DNA from: CBFGTA01 sp965651595
GTDB taxonomy: Bacteria; Actinomycetota; Actinomycetes; S36-B12; UBA10799
Assembly (NCBI GenBank): GCA_965651595.1
Contig: CBFGTA010000039.1
Location: 1-18,664, forward strand
Direction of reading: 5' to 3'
DNA length: 18,664 nucleotides
Shown here one piece after another: positions 1-7,357 of this stretch. The translations under genes were made by a program, and so were the position numbers. Every line of letters begins with the position of its first letter. Position 1 is the stretch's first letter. The notes below the pieces were generated by a model that had not been told where the DNA came from, did not search any database, and saw nothing but the letters and a program-made list of their open reading frames with translations.

Positions 1-907
1 CAATCGACACCTTGGTGTAGATCTGGGTCGTCATGACAGAGGCATGTCCGAGTAGTTCCTGGACGACGCGCACGTCCGCGCCCCCTTCGATGAGGTGAGT
101 GGCGAAGCTGTGGCGTAAACAGTGCGGCGACACGGTGGCAGCCGAGCCGGGGTCAGCCCCCGCCGCTCCAGCAGCTTGCGCGGCCTTGCGCACCACCGCC
201 CAGGCGCTCTGCCGCGACAGTCGCCCGCCCCGCTGGTTGAGCCATAGGGCGTTGGTCGGCGAATGTCCAGCAGCGAGCAGGGGTCGCGAGCGCACCAGAT
301 AGGCCTCGACACTGGCACAGGCATGGGAACCGACGGGGACCATCCGCGACTTGCCGCCCTTACCCTGCACGATGACGGTGGCGATGGGTTCGGCCCGCGT
401 ATCAATGTCGCCGAGGTCCAACGCCACGGCTTCACTGATGCGCGCCCCGGTGGCGTAGAGAAACTCCATCAATGCTCGGTCGCGCAACCCGGCCGGGGTG
501 TCCGGGTCGGGAGCATCGAGCATGCCCAACACGGTGTCCACCGACAGCGCCCGGGGCAGGTCACGGGCCGGAACCCTCGGCCGCACGTCTCGGGTCGGGT
601 CAGATGGGAGGACGCGCTCGCGATAGAGGTAGCGGTGGAAGGAACGCACGGCGCTGAGTCGACGAGCCACGCTGCGGTCGGCGGGCCTCGACCCGTCGGC
701 GGGCTCGCGCAGCGCCTCAAGGAAGCCAAGGACTGTCTCTTCCGTGACCGTTTGCAGGTCGGTGAGGGCTTGTTCATTCAGGAAGTCACGATAGGTGCCC
801 AGGTCCCGTCGGTAAGCTGCGAGCGTGTGTTGAGACACCCCTCGTTCGAACTCGAGATGGTGAAGAAACTCCGAGACTGCTGCATCTGGTGCCGTCGGCG
901 ACGACAC
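1..907 (-). CDS. xerD: Tyrosine site-specific recombinase XerD, C-terminus cut by window edge
   Basis: XerD works with XerC at the dif site to resolve chromosome dimers at division. About 302 residues are visible; family members are about 300-315 long, so only the last few residues are missing past base 1. The N-terminal SAM-like DNA-binding domain (about 10-95) contains HTLAAYRRDL. The catalytic domain (about 115 on) shows every active-site residue: Arg in ATGARISEA (about 156), Lys in GKGGK (about 183-186), HCLRH (about 261-265), His in LLGHAS (about 287) and the nucleophile Tyr in QIYTKVS (about 296). The GTG start at 905-907 lies 2 bp after the Nudix stop, so the two are probably cotranslated. 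The compact size and housekeeping context argue against a phage integrase. In mycobacteria xerD also follows pyrG and the Nudix gene. Confidence 0.95.
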   Translation of the reverse strand, partial: MSSPTAPDAAVSEFLHHLEFERGVSQHTLAAYRRDLGTYRDFLNEQALTDLQTVTEETVLGFLEALREPADGSRPADRSVARRLSAVRSFHRYLYRERVLPSDPTRDVRPRVPARDLPRALSVDTVLGMLDAPDPDTPAGLRDRALMEFLYATGARISEAVALDLGDIDTRAEPIATVIVQGKGGKSRMVPVGSHACASVEAYLVRSRPLLAAGHSPTNALWLNQRGGRLSRQSAWAVVRKAAQAAGAAGADPGSAATVSPHCLRHSFATHLIEGGADVRVVQELLGHASVMTTQIYTKVSI

Positions 908-909
908 GT

Positions 910-1626
910 CTAGGCCCGGTGGGAGAGGTCGAACACTCGACCCTGGGTGACCAGGTGCTCCCGCGCCGGCCACGGGACTTCGGCACCACGCAATTCGTGA
1001 AATCCGGTTCGAGCCGCGTGAGCAGTTGCCAGAATCCCCACTACCGCAGTGGGATTGCCGAGGTCGCCACCCATGACGCGATCCACGGCTTCGTCGAGGG
1101 GAACCCATGCACCCGGCATGGACACTTCTTCGGCCTCGTCGGTCGCAATGCGTCCTCCCGGTCGGGCCCGGACGTCTCGGGCCAGGAAGATGCGGAGCGC
1201 TTCGCTGGTGCCGCCAGGACTGGTGAAGAAGTCGACGAGCACATTCCACGTGTCGGCTTCGAGCCCGGATTCTTCAGCGAGTTCCCTCTGCGCAGTGACG
1301 AGCGCGCTCTCGCCCGTGTGGTCGAGCAGTCCCGCGGGCGGTTCGAACAGGGCCATGGACACGGGATGGCGGTACTGGCGCAGCAGGTACACCTCCTGGC
1401 GTGAGTTCAGCGCAATCACCCCGACGGCCCCGGTGTGGACGACAACGTCGCGGGTGACTGTCTCCGTGGCCTCTTCTGTGGTGGGAATGGTCACGGTGTC
1501 GGTCCGAACCTCCCACACGTTGCCTTCAAATCGGCAGGCGGATTCGATGATCGGATACGAGACGGTCTCATCGCGGACAGGCCCGTCCCACAAGTCTGGC
1601 CCGTACGCGGACTCAGCGTTGATCAA
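910..1626 (-). CDS. Nudix hydrolase, ADP-ribose pyrophosphatase type
   Basis: Predicted to hydrolyse ADP-ribose, or a related nucleoside diphosphate sugar, to AMP and ribose 5-phosphate. The 238-residue protein has the Nudix box at about 99-121 (AGLLD, then RELAEESGL with the metal-binding Glu residues). After it comes SPGGTSEALRIFLA, which I know as typical of the ADPRase subgroup. The frame stays open up to 1953, deep inside pyrG, but that N-terminal part is Arg-rich and not credible. I chose TTG at 1624-1626 because it overlaps the pyrG stop as TTGA, leaves about 40 residues before the conserved VRTDTV strand as in relatives, and has a purine-rich GGGGA a few bases upstream. There is no ATG or GTG start near the expected position. 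It corresponds to Rv1700. The substrate is inferred from the family. Confidence 0.88.
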   Translation of the reverse strand: MINAESAYGPDLWDGPVRDETVSYPIIESACRFEGNVWEVRTDTVTIPTTEEATETVTRDVVVHTGAVGVIALNSRQEVYLLRQYRHPVSMALFEPPAGLLDHTGESALVTAQRELAEESGLEADTWNVLVDFFTSPGGTSEALRIFLARDVRARPGGRIATDEAEEVSMPGAWVPLDEAVDRVMGGDLGNPTAVVGILATAHAARTGFHELRGAEVPWPAREHLVTQGRVFDLSHRA

Positions 1627-3281
1627 CTGGGAATCCCCGGATACGGGCGCCCCGTCTTGCGGGCGATTCCCGCGGCAACTAGTTCTCGGAACAGTGGATG
1701 GGCCCGGTTGGGGCGTGAGGTGAACTCCGGGTGGGCCTGGGTCGCCACATAGTAGGGGTGCTGCTCGCTGGGAAGTTCCACGAATTCGACGAGGCCGTTT
1801 TCTGGGCAACGACCCGATACGACGAGTCCCCCGGCGACGAGCTTGTCGACCCACGCGGAGTTCACTTCGTAGCGGTGCCGATGCCGCTCGGCGACTCGGG
1901 TACGACCGTAGGCACGTTCGGCCAGAGTGCCGCGATCGAGTGCAGCTTCCCACTCGCCGAGCCGCATCGTGCCGCCCATGTCCCGCTGCCCACCGACCAC
2001 GTCGATCTGTTCGGCCATCGTGGCCACTACCGGTTCGGGTGTGTCAGGTGCGAACTCGGTCGAGTTGGCTTCCCTCAAACCGACCACGTTGCGGGCGAAC
2101 TCGATCACCATGCACTGCAGGCCCAGACACAAACCCAGCGTCGGCAAGCGGTTCTCGCGGGCGTACTTCAAGGCGCCGAGTTTTCCGTCGATTCCGCGCA
2201 CACCGAACCCGCCCGGCACGCAGATTGCATCGAGATGAGCGAGCTTCGAAGCTGCACCCTCGGGCGTGGCGCATTCGTCGGAGGGAACCCACTCCAGCGA
2301 CACGCCGCAATCATTGGCGAATCCGCCCGCCCGCAAGGCTTCCGTGACAGACAAGTACGCGTCGGGAAGGTCCACGTACTTGCCCACAAGTCCGACGGTG
2401 ATCCGTTCTTTCGGGGAGTGAACCCGGCGCAGCAGATCGTCCCACTCGGACCAGTCGACGTCGCGGAACTTCACTCCCAGCCTGCGCACCAGGTAGGCGT
2501 CGAGGCCTTCGGCATGCAGGACCTTCGGGATGTCGTAGATACTCGGGGCGTCAGCCGCTGCCACGACCGCTTCGAGGTCAACGTCACACATCAGCGAAAT
2601 CTTGCGCTTGATGGTGGCCGGGACTGCTCGGTCAGCCCGCAAGACGAGTCCGTCGGGCTGGATGCCGATCGAACGCAGCGCGGCCACCGAATGCTGGGTC
2701 GGTTTCGTCTTCAGTTCACCACTCGGGCCGATGTAGGGCAGCAGGGACACATGCAGGAAGAACACGTTGTCGCGGCCAACCTCGTGGCGCACTTGCCGGA
2801 TCGACTCCAGGAACGGCAGGGACTCAATATCGCCTACGGTCCCGCCCACTTCGGTGATTACAACGTCCACGTCGGGCCCGCCCATAGCCAGGATGCGGGA
2901 CTTGATTTCGTTGGTGATGTGGGGAATCACTTGGACGGTATCGCCGAGGTACTCGCCGCGACGCTCCTTGGCGATGACTGTCGAGTACACCTGCCCGGTG
3001 GTGACGTTAGCTTTGGCTTCCAGATTCCGGTCGAGGAATCGCTCATAGTGGCCGATGTCGAGGTCGGTTTCGGCGCCGTCGTTGGTGACGAAGACTTCAC
3101 CGTGTTGGAACGGGTTCATGGTTCCGGGGTCGACGTTGAGATAGGGGTCGAGCTTCTGCATGGTGACGCGCAGACCGCGGGCAACGAGGAGGTGACCGAG
3201 GCTCGACGCCGTAAGTCCCTTGCCCAGCGAACTCGCAACTCCACCAGTGACAAATATGTGCTTACTTTGAGTAGGACTCAC
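1623..3281 (-). CDS. pyrG: CTP synthase (glutamine-hydrolysing)
   Basis: Converts UTP to CTP using ATP and glutamine; it is the last step of pyrimidine nucleotide synthesis. The protein is 552 residues, full length for the family. The N-terminal amidoligase domain (about 1-275) has the P-loop-like FVTGGVASSLGKG (10-22) and QKLDPYLNVDPGTMNP (42-57). The C-terminal class I glutamine amidotransferase domain (about 294-545) has an oxyanion loop PGGFG (356-360), nucleophile Cys385 in CLGLQ, and His517 and Glu519 in AHPEF. The start is GTG at 3279-3281, followed by MSPTQSKHIF. There is no good Shine-Dalgarno upstream, but TAGCCT lies 8 bases before the start, compatible with a leaderless transcript. 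The downstream Nudix gene overlaps its stop by 4 bases. Confidence 0.97.
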   Translation of the reverse strand: MSPTQSKHIFVTGGVASSLGKGLTASSLGHLLVARGLRVTMQKLDPYLNVDPGTMNPFQHGEVFVTNDGAETDLDIGHYERFLDRNLEAKANVTTGQVYSTVIAKERRGEYLGDTVQVIPHITNEIKSRILAMGGPDVDVVITEVGGTVGDIESLPFLESIRQVRHEVGRDNVFFLHVSLLPYIGPSGELKTKPTQHSVAALRSIGIQPDGLVLRADRAVPATIKRKISLMCDVDLEAVVAAADAPSIYDIPKVLHAEGLDAYLVRRLGVKFRDVDWSEWDDLLRRVHSPKERITVGLVGKYVDLPDAYLSVTEALRAGGFANDCGVSLEWVPSDECATPEGAASKLAHLDAICVPGGFGVRGIDGKLGALKYARENRLPTLGLCLGLQCMVIEFARNVVGLREANSTEFAPDTPEPVVATMAEQIDVVGGQRDMGGTMRLGEWEAALDRGTLAERAYGRTRVAERHRHRYEVNSAWVDKLVAGGLVVSGRCPENGLVEFVELPSEQHPYYVATQAHPEFTSRPNRAHPLFRELVAAGIARKTGRPYPGIPS

Positions 3282-3289
3282 GGGTTACC

Positions 3290-3295
3290 AGGCTA
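3290..3295 (-). promoter_or_regulatory. Candidate -10 box for a leaderless pyrG transcript
   Basis: The minus-strand hexamer TAGCCT fits the TAnnnT pattern and lies 8 bases before the pyrG GTG. Transcription would then start at or next to the start codon, as in many actinobacterial leaderless mRNAs. A possible -35 (TTGAGC) sits 21 bases upstream, which is too far to be convincing. The lack of a Shine-Dalgarno and the recN-pyrG hairpin make a separate pyrG promoter plausible. This is inference from sequence only. Confidence 0.3.
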
Positions 3296-3353
3296 ACAGG
3301 TGCCGAGTGCGAGCGGGCTCAAATGCCCGTGGGTGGCCTTCGGCAAGTCGCGC

Positions 3354-3373
3354 CGCCCGCAGGTGCGCGGGCG
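3354..3373 (-). terminator. GC-rich hairpin after recN, possible terminator
   Basis: In the 136-bp recN-pyrG gap, GCCCGC and GCGGGC (7 bp with the flanking C-G pair) face each other across a 6-base loop, about 45 bases after the recN stop. There is no U-tract, so it is a terminator or pause candidate of the actinobacterial kind, not a classic intrinsic terminator. A second, weaker hairpin (CGGGC/GCCCG, 3314-3329) lies closer to pyrG. No gene is visible in the gap. Confidence 0.4.
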
Positions 3374-3417
3374 TCGGCAATGGCTGCTGGCGGAGCGGCT
3401 TGGCGATGGCGAACGTT

Positions 3418-5232
3418 CTACGGCGAATCCTCGTGGCGATGTTGTGCAGCGGTGTCGACGAGTTCCTGGGCGTGGGCTTGGGCCAACTCGGACTCGCCAA
3501 GGCCACCCAACATGCGGGCCAGTTCACGGACTCGCTCATCGCGGGGCAAGCGCGTCACACGTGAACGAACCACCCCGTCGGCGGCATCTTTGGCAATGTG
3601 GAAGTGATGATCGGCGTAGGCGGCCACCTGTGGGAGGTGCGTGACGACAATGACCTGGGCCTGTTGCCCGAGTCGTGCCAGGCGGCGACCAATCTCGATC
3701 GCGGCCGCTCCCCCGACACCGGCGTCCACTTCGTCAAAAACGAACGTCGAGACGGTGTGTTGGCGGCTCACCACCAGTTCGAGTGCCAGCATGATGCGCG
3801 ACAGTTCCCCGCCGCTAGCCGACGTCGCTAGCGGCCCGGCCCCCGCACCCTCATGAAGTGCCAGCGTGAAAGCAACCCTGTCGGCGCCGCTGGCACCGAA
3901 CCCCACCTGCCGGGACGATTCCGAGTCCGATGACGAACCACTCGCAGATGCGGGGTCGTCACCACTGGCGTCGATGGTGAGGGGGTCAGTGGTTGCCGAC
4001 GTCGGCAGATAGTCGACGTTGACACCGAAGCGCGCAACCCCCATACCCAGGCCCGCGAGTTCGGCGTTGACGGCGTCGACCAAGCCTTGGGCTGCGGCAC
4101 TGCGCGCGTGGTGCAGTTGACGGGCTACCACCGCGAGTTGCTGCCGCGCCTGCACCCGGGCCCGTTCCACCGCGTCGGTGTCGAGCAACTTCTCCAACTC
4201 GTAGACACGACCGGCAGCCTTCCGGGACCACTCGATCGCGTCTGCGAGTTGGGGGCCGTACCGGCGTTTGAGGTCGGAGAGCATGGCGATGCGCTCTTGA
4301 ACAATGGCCAGCTCACCAGGATCGGCGTCAATATCGGCCGAGTAGCTCGACAAGTCAGCACCTAGCTCGGACGCCAGTACCTCCAGGTCGACGATGCGCG
4401 AAACGAGCGGTTCGAGCGAGTCGGGGTCAAGGTCAGCAAGCCGCTCAAGAGCGCGGCGTGCCTGGCCGATCCCGCCCATCACACTGTGGTCGACGATGGC
4501 GTCGTCGTCGGGTCTCAATGAGGCGAGTGCTTCCTGAACGCCAGCAGCGAGTTCCGAAGCGTTGCCGAGCCGCCGCACCCGGGAATCGAGGGCATCGTCC
4601 TCACCAAGTTGGGGAGCAACCTGCTCCATCAGTTCGAGCCCCTCACGCAAGGCGTCGAGTTCTGTCTCATATTCGCCACGACGCGTGCGCGCTGTGGCGG
4701 CGTCTTCGTCTCGGGCCCGCACCTCGAGGTACGCCTGCGAGTAGGCCTGCTTCAGTGCCGCAACGTCCGGCCCGGCGAAGCGATCGAGCACGTCACGCTG
4801 CTCGCCGGAGCGGCGCAGTCTGACCTGGTCGCTCTGTCCGTGAATGGCGACGAGCTGTTCGGCGATTCGTGACAGAACGTCCTGCGGAACCGCCACTCCA
4901 CCAGCGAACCCTCGGCTGCGACCGGATCGAATCTGGCGCATGACGATCAGTCCGCTGTCGTCAATCCCGCCTCCCGCCTCGTCCACTGCCTGCGCCACAT
5001 GGGCACGGGCAGCTGCGTCTAGGCCATCCAGGATCCAAACGCCTTGAACTTGGGTGTCCCCCAAACTCGACAATCGGGGGTCGGCTTTGCCCCCGGTCAA
5101 CAGGTTCAGCGCTGTCAGCACCATTGTCTTGCCCGCGCCGGTCTCGCCGGTCAGCACGTTGAGGCCGGCCCCCAGTTCTACGGTGGCCTCTGCGATGGAA
5201 CCGACGTTGCGTAGGTCGAGTTCTTCCAGCAT
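3418..5232 (-). CDS. recN: DNA repair protein RecN (SMC-like ATPase)
   Basis: RecN is a cytoplasmic SMC-like ATPase acting early in double-strand break repair. The 604-residue protein (family usually 550-590) has the Walker A motif GETGAGKT (29-36), IHGQSDQ after the first ATPase half, long coiled-coil-forming arms in the middle, the ABC signature SGGELSR (about 473-479), Walker B FVFDEVD (about 497-503) and the switch His region VVTHLPQ (about 527-535). A Ser/Asp-rich low-complexity stretch of about 30 residues (about 413-442, bases 3907-3996) precedes GADRVAF and explains the extra length. Its ATG shares one base with the nadK stop (TAATG), so it is probably translationally coupled. It corresponds to Rv1696. 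Confidence 0.96.
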   Translation of the reverse strand: MLEELDLRNVGSIAEATVELGAGLNVLTGETGAGKTMVLTALNLLTGGKADPRLSSLGDTQVQGVWILDGLDAAARAHVAQAVDEAGGGIDDSGLIVMRQIRSGRSRGFAGGVAVPQDVLSRIAEQLVAIHGQSDQVRLRRSGEQRDVLDRFAGPDVAALKQAYSQAYLEVRARDEDAATARTRRGEYETELDALREGLELMEQVAPQLGEDDALDSRVRRLGNASELAAGVQEALASLRPDDDAIVDHSVMGGIGQARRALERLADLDPDSLEPLVSRIVDLEVLASELGADLSSYSADIDADPGELAIVQERIAMLSDLKRRYGPQLADAIEWSRKAAGRVYELEKLLDTDAVERARVQARQQLAVVARQLHHARSAAAQGLVDAVNAELAGLGMGVARFGVNVDYLPTSATTDPLTIDASGDDPASASGSSSDSESSRQVGFGASGADRVAFTLALHEGAGAGPLATSASGGELSRIMLALELVVSRQHTVSTFVFDEVDAGVGGAAAIEIGRRLARLGQQAQVIVVTHLPQVAAYADHHFHIAKDAADGVVRSRVTRLPRDERVRELARMLGGLGESELAQAHAQELVDTAAQHRHEDSP

Positions 5233-6146
5233 TAGCTGGCACTTTCCGGTTTGCGGCTGCGCCAGCCCGCGACGGGCAACTGAAACTTCCCCACCAGTCG
5301 GTCAGTGAAGGGCGAGCGGTGCAGGCGCGCAAACAACACGTCTCGCCCACTGCGGCGCATCGTTACTCGGCTGCCGGCAACGAGGTCGGCGGTCCGTCGA
5401 CCGTCACACCACACCACGGCGTCCTCAGACGCTTCGAGCAGCCGAACCTCAACCCGCGAGTGCGGGCTCACCACGAGTGGTCGATTGAACAGTGCATGAG
5501 CACTAATCGGAACCACCAGCAAGGCCTCCACATCGGGCCACATGACTGGGCCGCCGGCTGAAAACGCGTAGGCGGTTGACCCGGTCGGGGTCGCGCAGAT
5601 GATTCCATCACATGCCCACTCCGACACGGGCCGGTCATCCACAGCGCTGATGACCTCGATCATGCGACCGCGGCTGGTCTTCTCAATCGTAACGTCGTTG
5701 AGACACCAGTTGGAAACAGCAGACCCGTCGGGACGTTTGACTTCTACCTCGCAGGTCATTCGATTCTCGACCGTGTACGCCCGATTCACGACCGCGTCAA
5801 TTACCGACGGCAAATCATCGCGTTCGCTTTCGGCCAGAAATCCCATGTGGCCAAGATTCAAACCGAGTAGGGGGACATCGTCGCGCCGGGCGTACTCCGC
5901 GCCCCTGAGAATCGTGCCGTCGCCCCCTAACACGATGATCAATTCGCAGTCAGCGGCCCCCTCGTCGTCGTTGACCACTTCGAGTCCGTGCAGGTCGGCC
6001 ACCACCGGCGCATCGGAAGCCAGGATTCGAGCAGTAATCCCGACGGCGCTCAAGCCCGCCACGGCTTGGCGAGTGGCTTCTACTGCTTCGGGCCGCCGCA
6101 TGTGCGGCATCAACAGGACTGCGCGGGACGCGTCACTTGATGTCAT
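5232..6146 (-). CDS. nadK: NAD kinase
   Basis: Phosphorylates NAD to NADP with ATP or polyphosphate; cytoplasmic. The 304-residue protein contains the GGDGT motif (74-78), the NADxx-type substrate motif LNDVTIEK (149-156), CDGIICATPTGSTAYAFSAGG (in 179-199), which is the glycine-rich NAD site, and PISAHALFNRPLV (213-225). The frame continues upstream to 6410 inside tlyA, but those 88 residues are Arg/Pro-rich and unlike the family. The ATG at 6144-6146 gives a normal N-terminus (MTSSDASRAVLLMPH). The gene overlaps the tlyA 3' end by 14 bases and touches recN downstream. The tlyA-nadK-recN order is the conserved actinobacterial one (Rv1694-Rv1696). Confidence 0.96.
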   Translation of the reverse strand: MTSSDASRAVLLMPHMRRPEAVEATRQAVAGLSAVGITARILASDAPVVADLHGLEVVNDDEGAADCELIIVLGGDGTILRGAEYARRDDVPLLGLNLGHMGFLAESERDDLPSVIDAVVNRAYTVENRMTCEVEVKRPDGSAVSNWCLNDVTIEKTSRGRMIEVISAVDDRPVSEWACDGIICATPTGSTAYAFSAGGPVMWPDVEALLVVPISAHALFNRPLVVSPHSRVEVRLLEASEDAVVWCDGRRTADLVAGSRVTMRRSGRDVLFARLHRSPFTDRLVGKFQLPVAGWRSRKPESAS

Positions 6147-7086
6147 CGATAGTCCCCTCACCGCGCGTGGTCTTGTCGGACTCGGACGTAGACCGTGTCG
6201 CATCGTCGGCTGCTCGAACCGCTGATGGCGGTTTGGTCGGGTCAGCCCAAATGCCAGTGACCTGTCTGCAGTCGATGCTAGTGCCTGCTGCGCTGATCTC
6301 TCGTAACCAAAGGAAGAACTCTCGGTTTCCCTTCGGGCCGGGAAGCGGACTTGGGGCAACTGCCGCCACCGATAAATCCAAGGCCTCCGCGGCGTCGGCC
6401 ACACCAACAACAGCGGCCTGTCGCTGTAGCGGATCGGTCACGACGCCCGTCTTCGGGACCGCGTTCCGCCCCACCTCGAACTGGGGTTTGACCATCAGTA
6501 GGAAATCGGCGCCGGGTGCAGCGAGGTCGGCCAATGCCCCCATGACCAGCTGCAACGAAATGAAACTGAGGTCGGCGACCACCAGGGTGATCGGCTCGGC
6601 CTCGCCGAGGTCGCTGCTCGTGAGGTGCCGAACGTTGCACCGATCGTGAACCACGACTCGCGGTTCGGATCGCAGCGCCCACACCAGTTGGCCATAGCCC
6701 ACATCGACAGCGTGAACGCGCCTGGCTCCGCCATCAAGCAGCACGTGGGTGAAGCCACCAGTGCTCGCCCCGGCATCAAGGCAGACCCGATCGGCCGGAT
6801 CGACACCCGTTGCGTCCAATGCACCCAGCAGTTTGTGCGCTCCCCGCGATGCCCACCGCGATCCCCAGGTGGAGTTACGGGGCATGTCTTGACCGACGCC
6901 GCTGGCCTGCGCGTTTGGGGCGTCGATCACACGGACACTGTCGGCGGGTGCCACCTGTCGGTGAACTTTGGTCGACACCAGCCCGTTGACCTGCACCAAT
7001 TGTGCCGCGATCATTTCCGTCGCCTGGGCGCGGCTGCGGGCAAGTCCCCGCCGCACCAGTTCGACATCGAGTCGCCGACGAGTCAC
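6133..7086 (-). CDS. tlyA: TlyA family rRNA (cytidine-2'-O)-methyltransferase
   Basis: TlyA methylates ribose 2'-O positions in 16S and 23S rRNA; in mycobacteria its loss gives capreomycin resistance. An N-terminal S4 RNA-binding domain (about 3-58, RRRLDVELVRRGLARSRAQA) precedes an FtsJ/RrmJ-like SAM methyltransferase with DAGASTGGF (104-112). The K-D-K-E tetrad is visible as Lys85 (RGAHK), Asp172 (ADLSF), Lys200 (MVKPQFE) and Glu256 (NREFF). Start GTG at 7084-7086 has GAGGGA six bases upstream. At 317 residues it is about 45 longer than usual; the tail after about 275 is polar and low-complexity, and its end overlaps nadK. Confidence 0.94.
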   Translation of the reverse strand: MTRRRLDVELVRRGLARSRAQATEMIAAQLVQVNGLVSTKVHRQVAPADSVRVIDAPNAQASGVGQDMPRNSTWGSRWASRGAHKLLGALDATGVDPADRVCLDAGASTGGFTHVLLDGGARRVHAVDVGYGQLVWALRSEPRVVVHDRCNVRHLTSSDLGEAEPITLVVADLSFISLQLVMGALADLAAPGADFLLMVKPQFEVGRNAVPKTGVVTDPLQRQAAVVGVADAAEALDLSVAAVAPSPLPGPKGNREFFLWLREISAAGTSIDCRQVTGIWADPTKPPSAVRAADDATRSTSESDKTTRGEGTIDDIK

Positions 7087-7115
7087 GCAGCATCCCTCAG
7101 ATCGATCGATGGCCC

Positions 7116-7325
7116 CTAGCCGCCGCTGGCGCTCTCCGGTGAGCCATCGAGTTCCTGACGAGCCGCCACGTACAACTCGTTCAGAGCGTCGGCCTGTTCG
7201 TCCGCGGGAAGCTCTGCTATCGCTCTAACCCGCTCATCGCTGATGTCGAACGTCAGTGCCGCCTGCTCGCCTTCGGCAGTGCCACCCGTGGGTGGGTTCG
7301 CCAGCGTACCTTCAGAATCGCTCAC
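7116..7325 (-). CDS. Small acidic conserved hypothetical protein
   Basis: A 69-residue, strongly acidic protein of unknown function. A disordered Gly/Thr-rich start (1-25) is followed by a likely helical pair, DERVRAIAELPADEQADALNELYVAAR in short (about 31-57). It sits where mycobacteria have the small ORF Rv1693, between the HAD/phasin genes and tlyA. The pattern 'aLPxxEqadxlxxLyxxxrxxL' resembles the small proteins I know from that spot in other actinobacteria. It starts with GTG at 7323-7325, 32 bases after the phasin-like gene and 29 before tlyA, without a clear Shine-Dalgarno. Context supports a real gene; no function can be assigned. Confidence 0.7.
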   Translation of the reverse strand: MSDSEGTLANPPTGGTAEGEQAALTFDISDERVRAIAELPADEQADALNELYVAARQELDGSPESASGG

Positions 7326-7357
7326 AGTCGTCTACTTGCTGTGTGGACCAGCTCGTC

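Noticed and set aside
1..907. Phage or island integrase reading of the tyrosine recombinase
   Set aside because: Length, complete XerD-like motifs and the conserved pyrG-Nudix-xerD context point to the housekeeping enzyme; no att repeats or phage genes were seen.
1627..1953. Longer N-terminus for the Nudix protein reaching into pyrG
   Set aside because: The extra 109 residues are Arg/Pro/Ser-rich noise from another frame of pyrG and no relative that I know has them.
1731..3296. 521-codon plus-strand open frame opposite pyrG
   Set aside because: It is the antisense shadow of a certain pyrG; the translation is rich in His, Arg and Val without any domain pattern.
6147..6410. Longer N-terminus for NAD kinase reaching into tlyA
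   Set aside because: The extra 88 residues show no family features; the ATG at 6146 gives the normal start.
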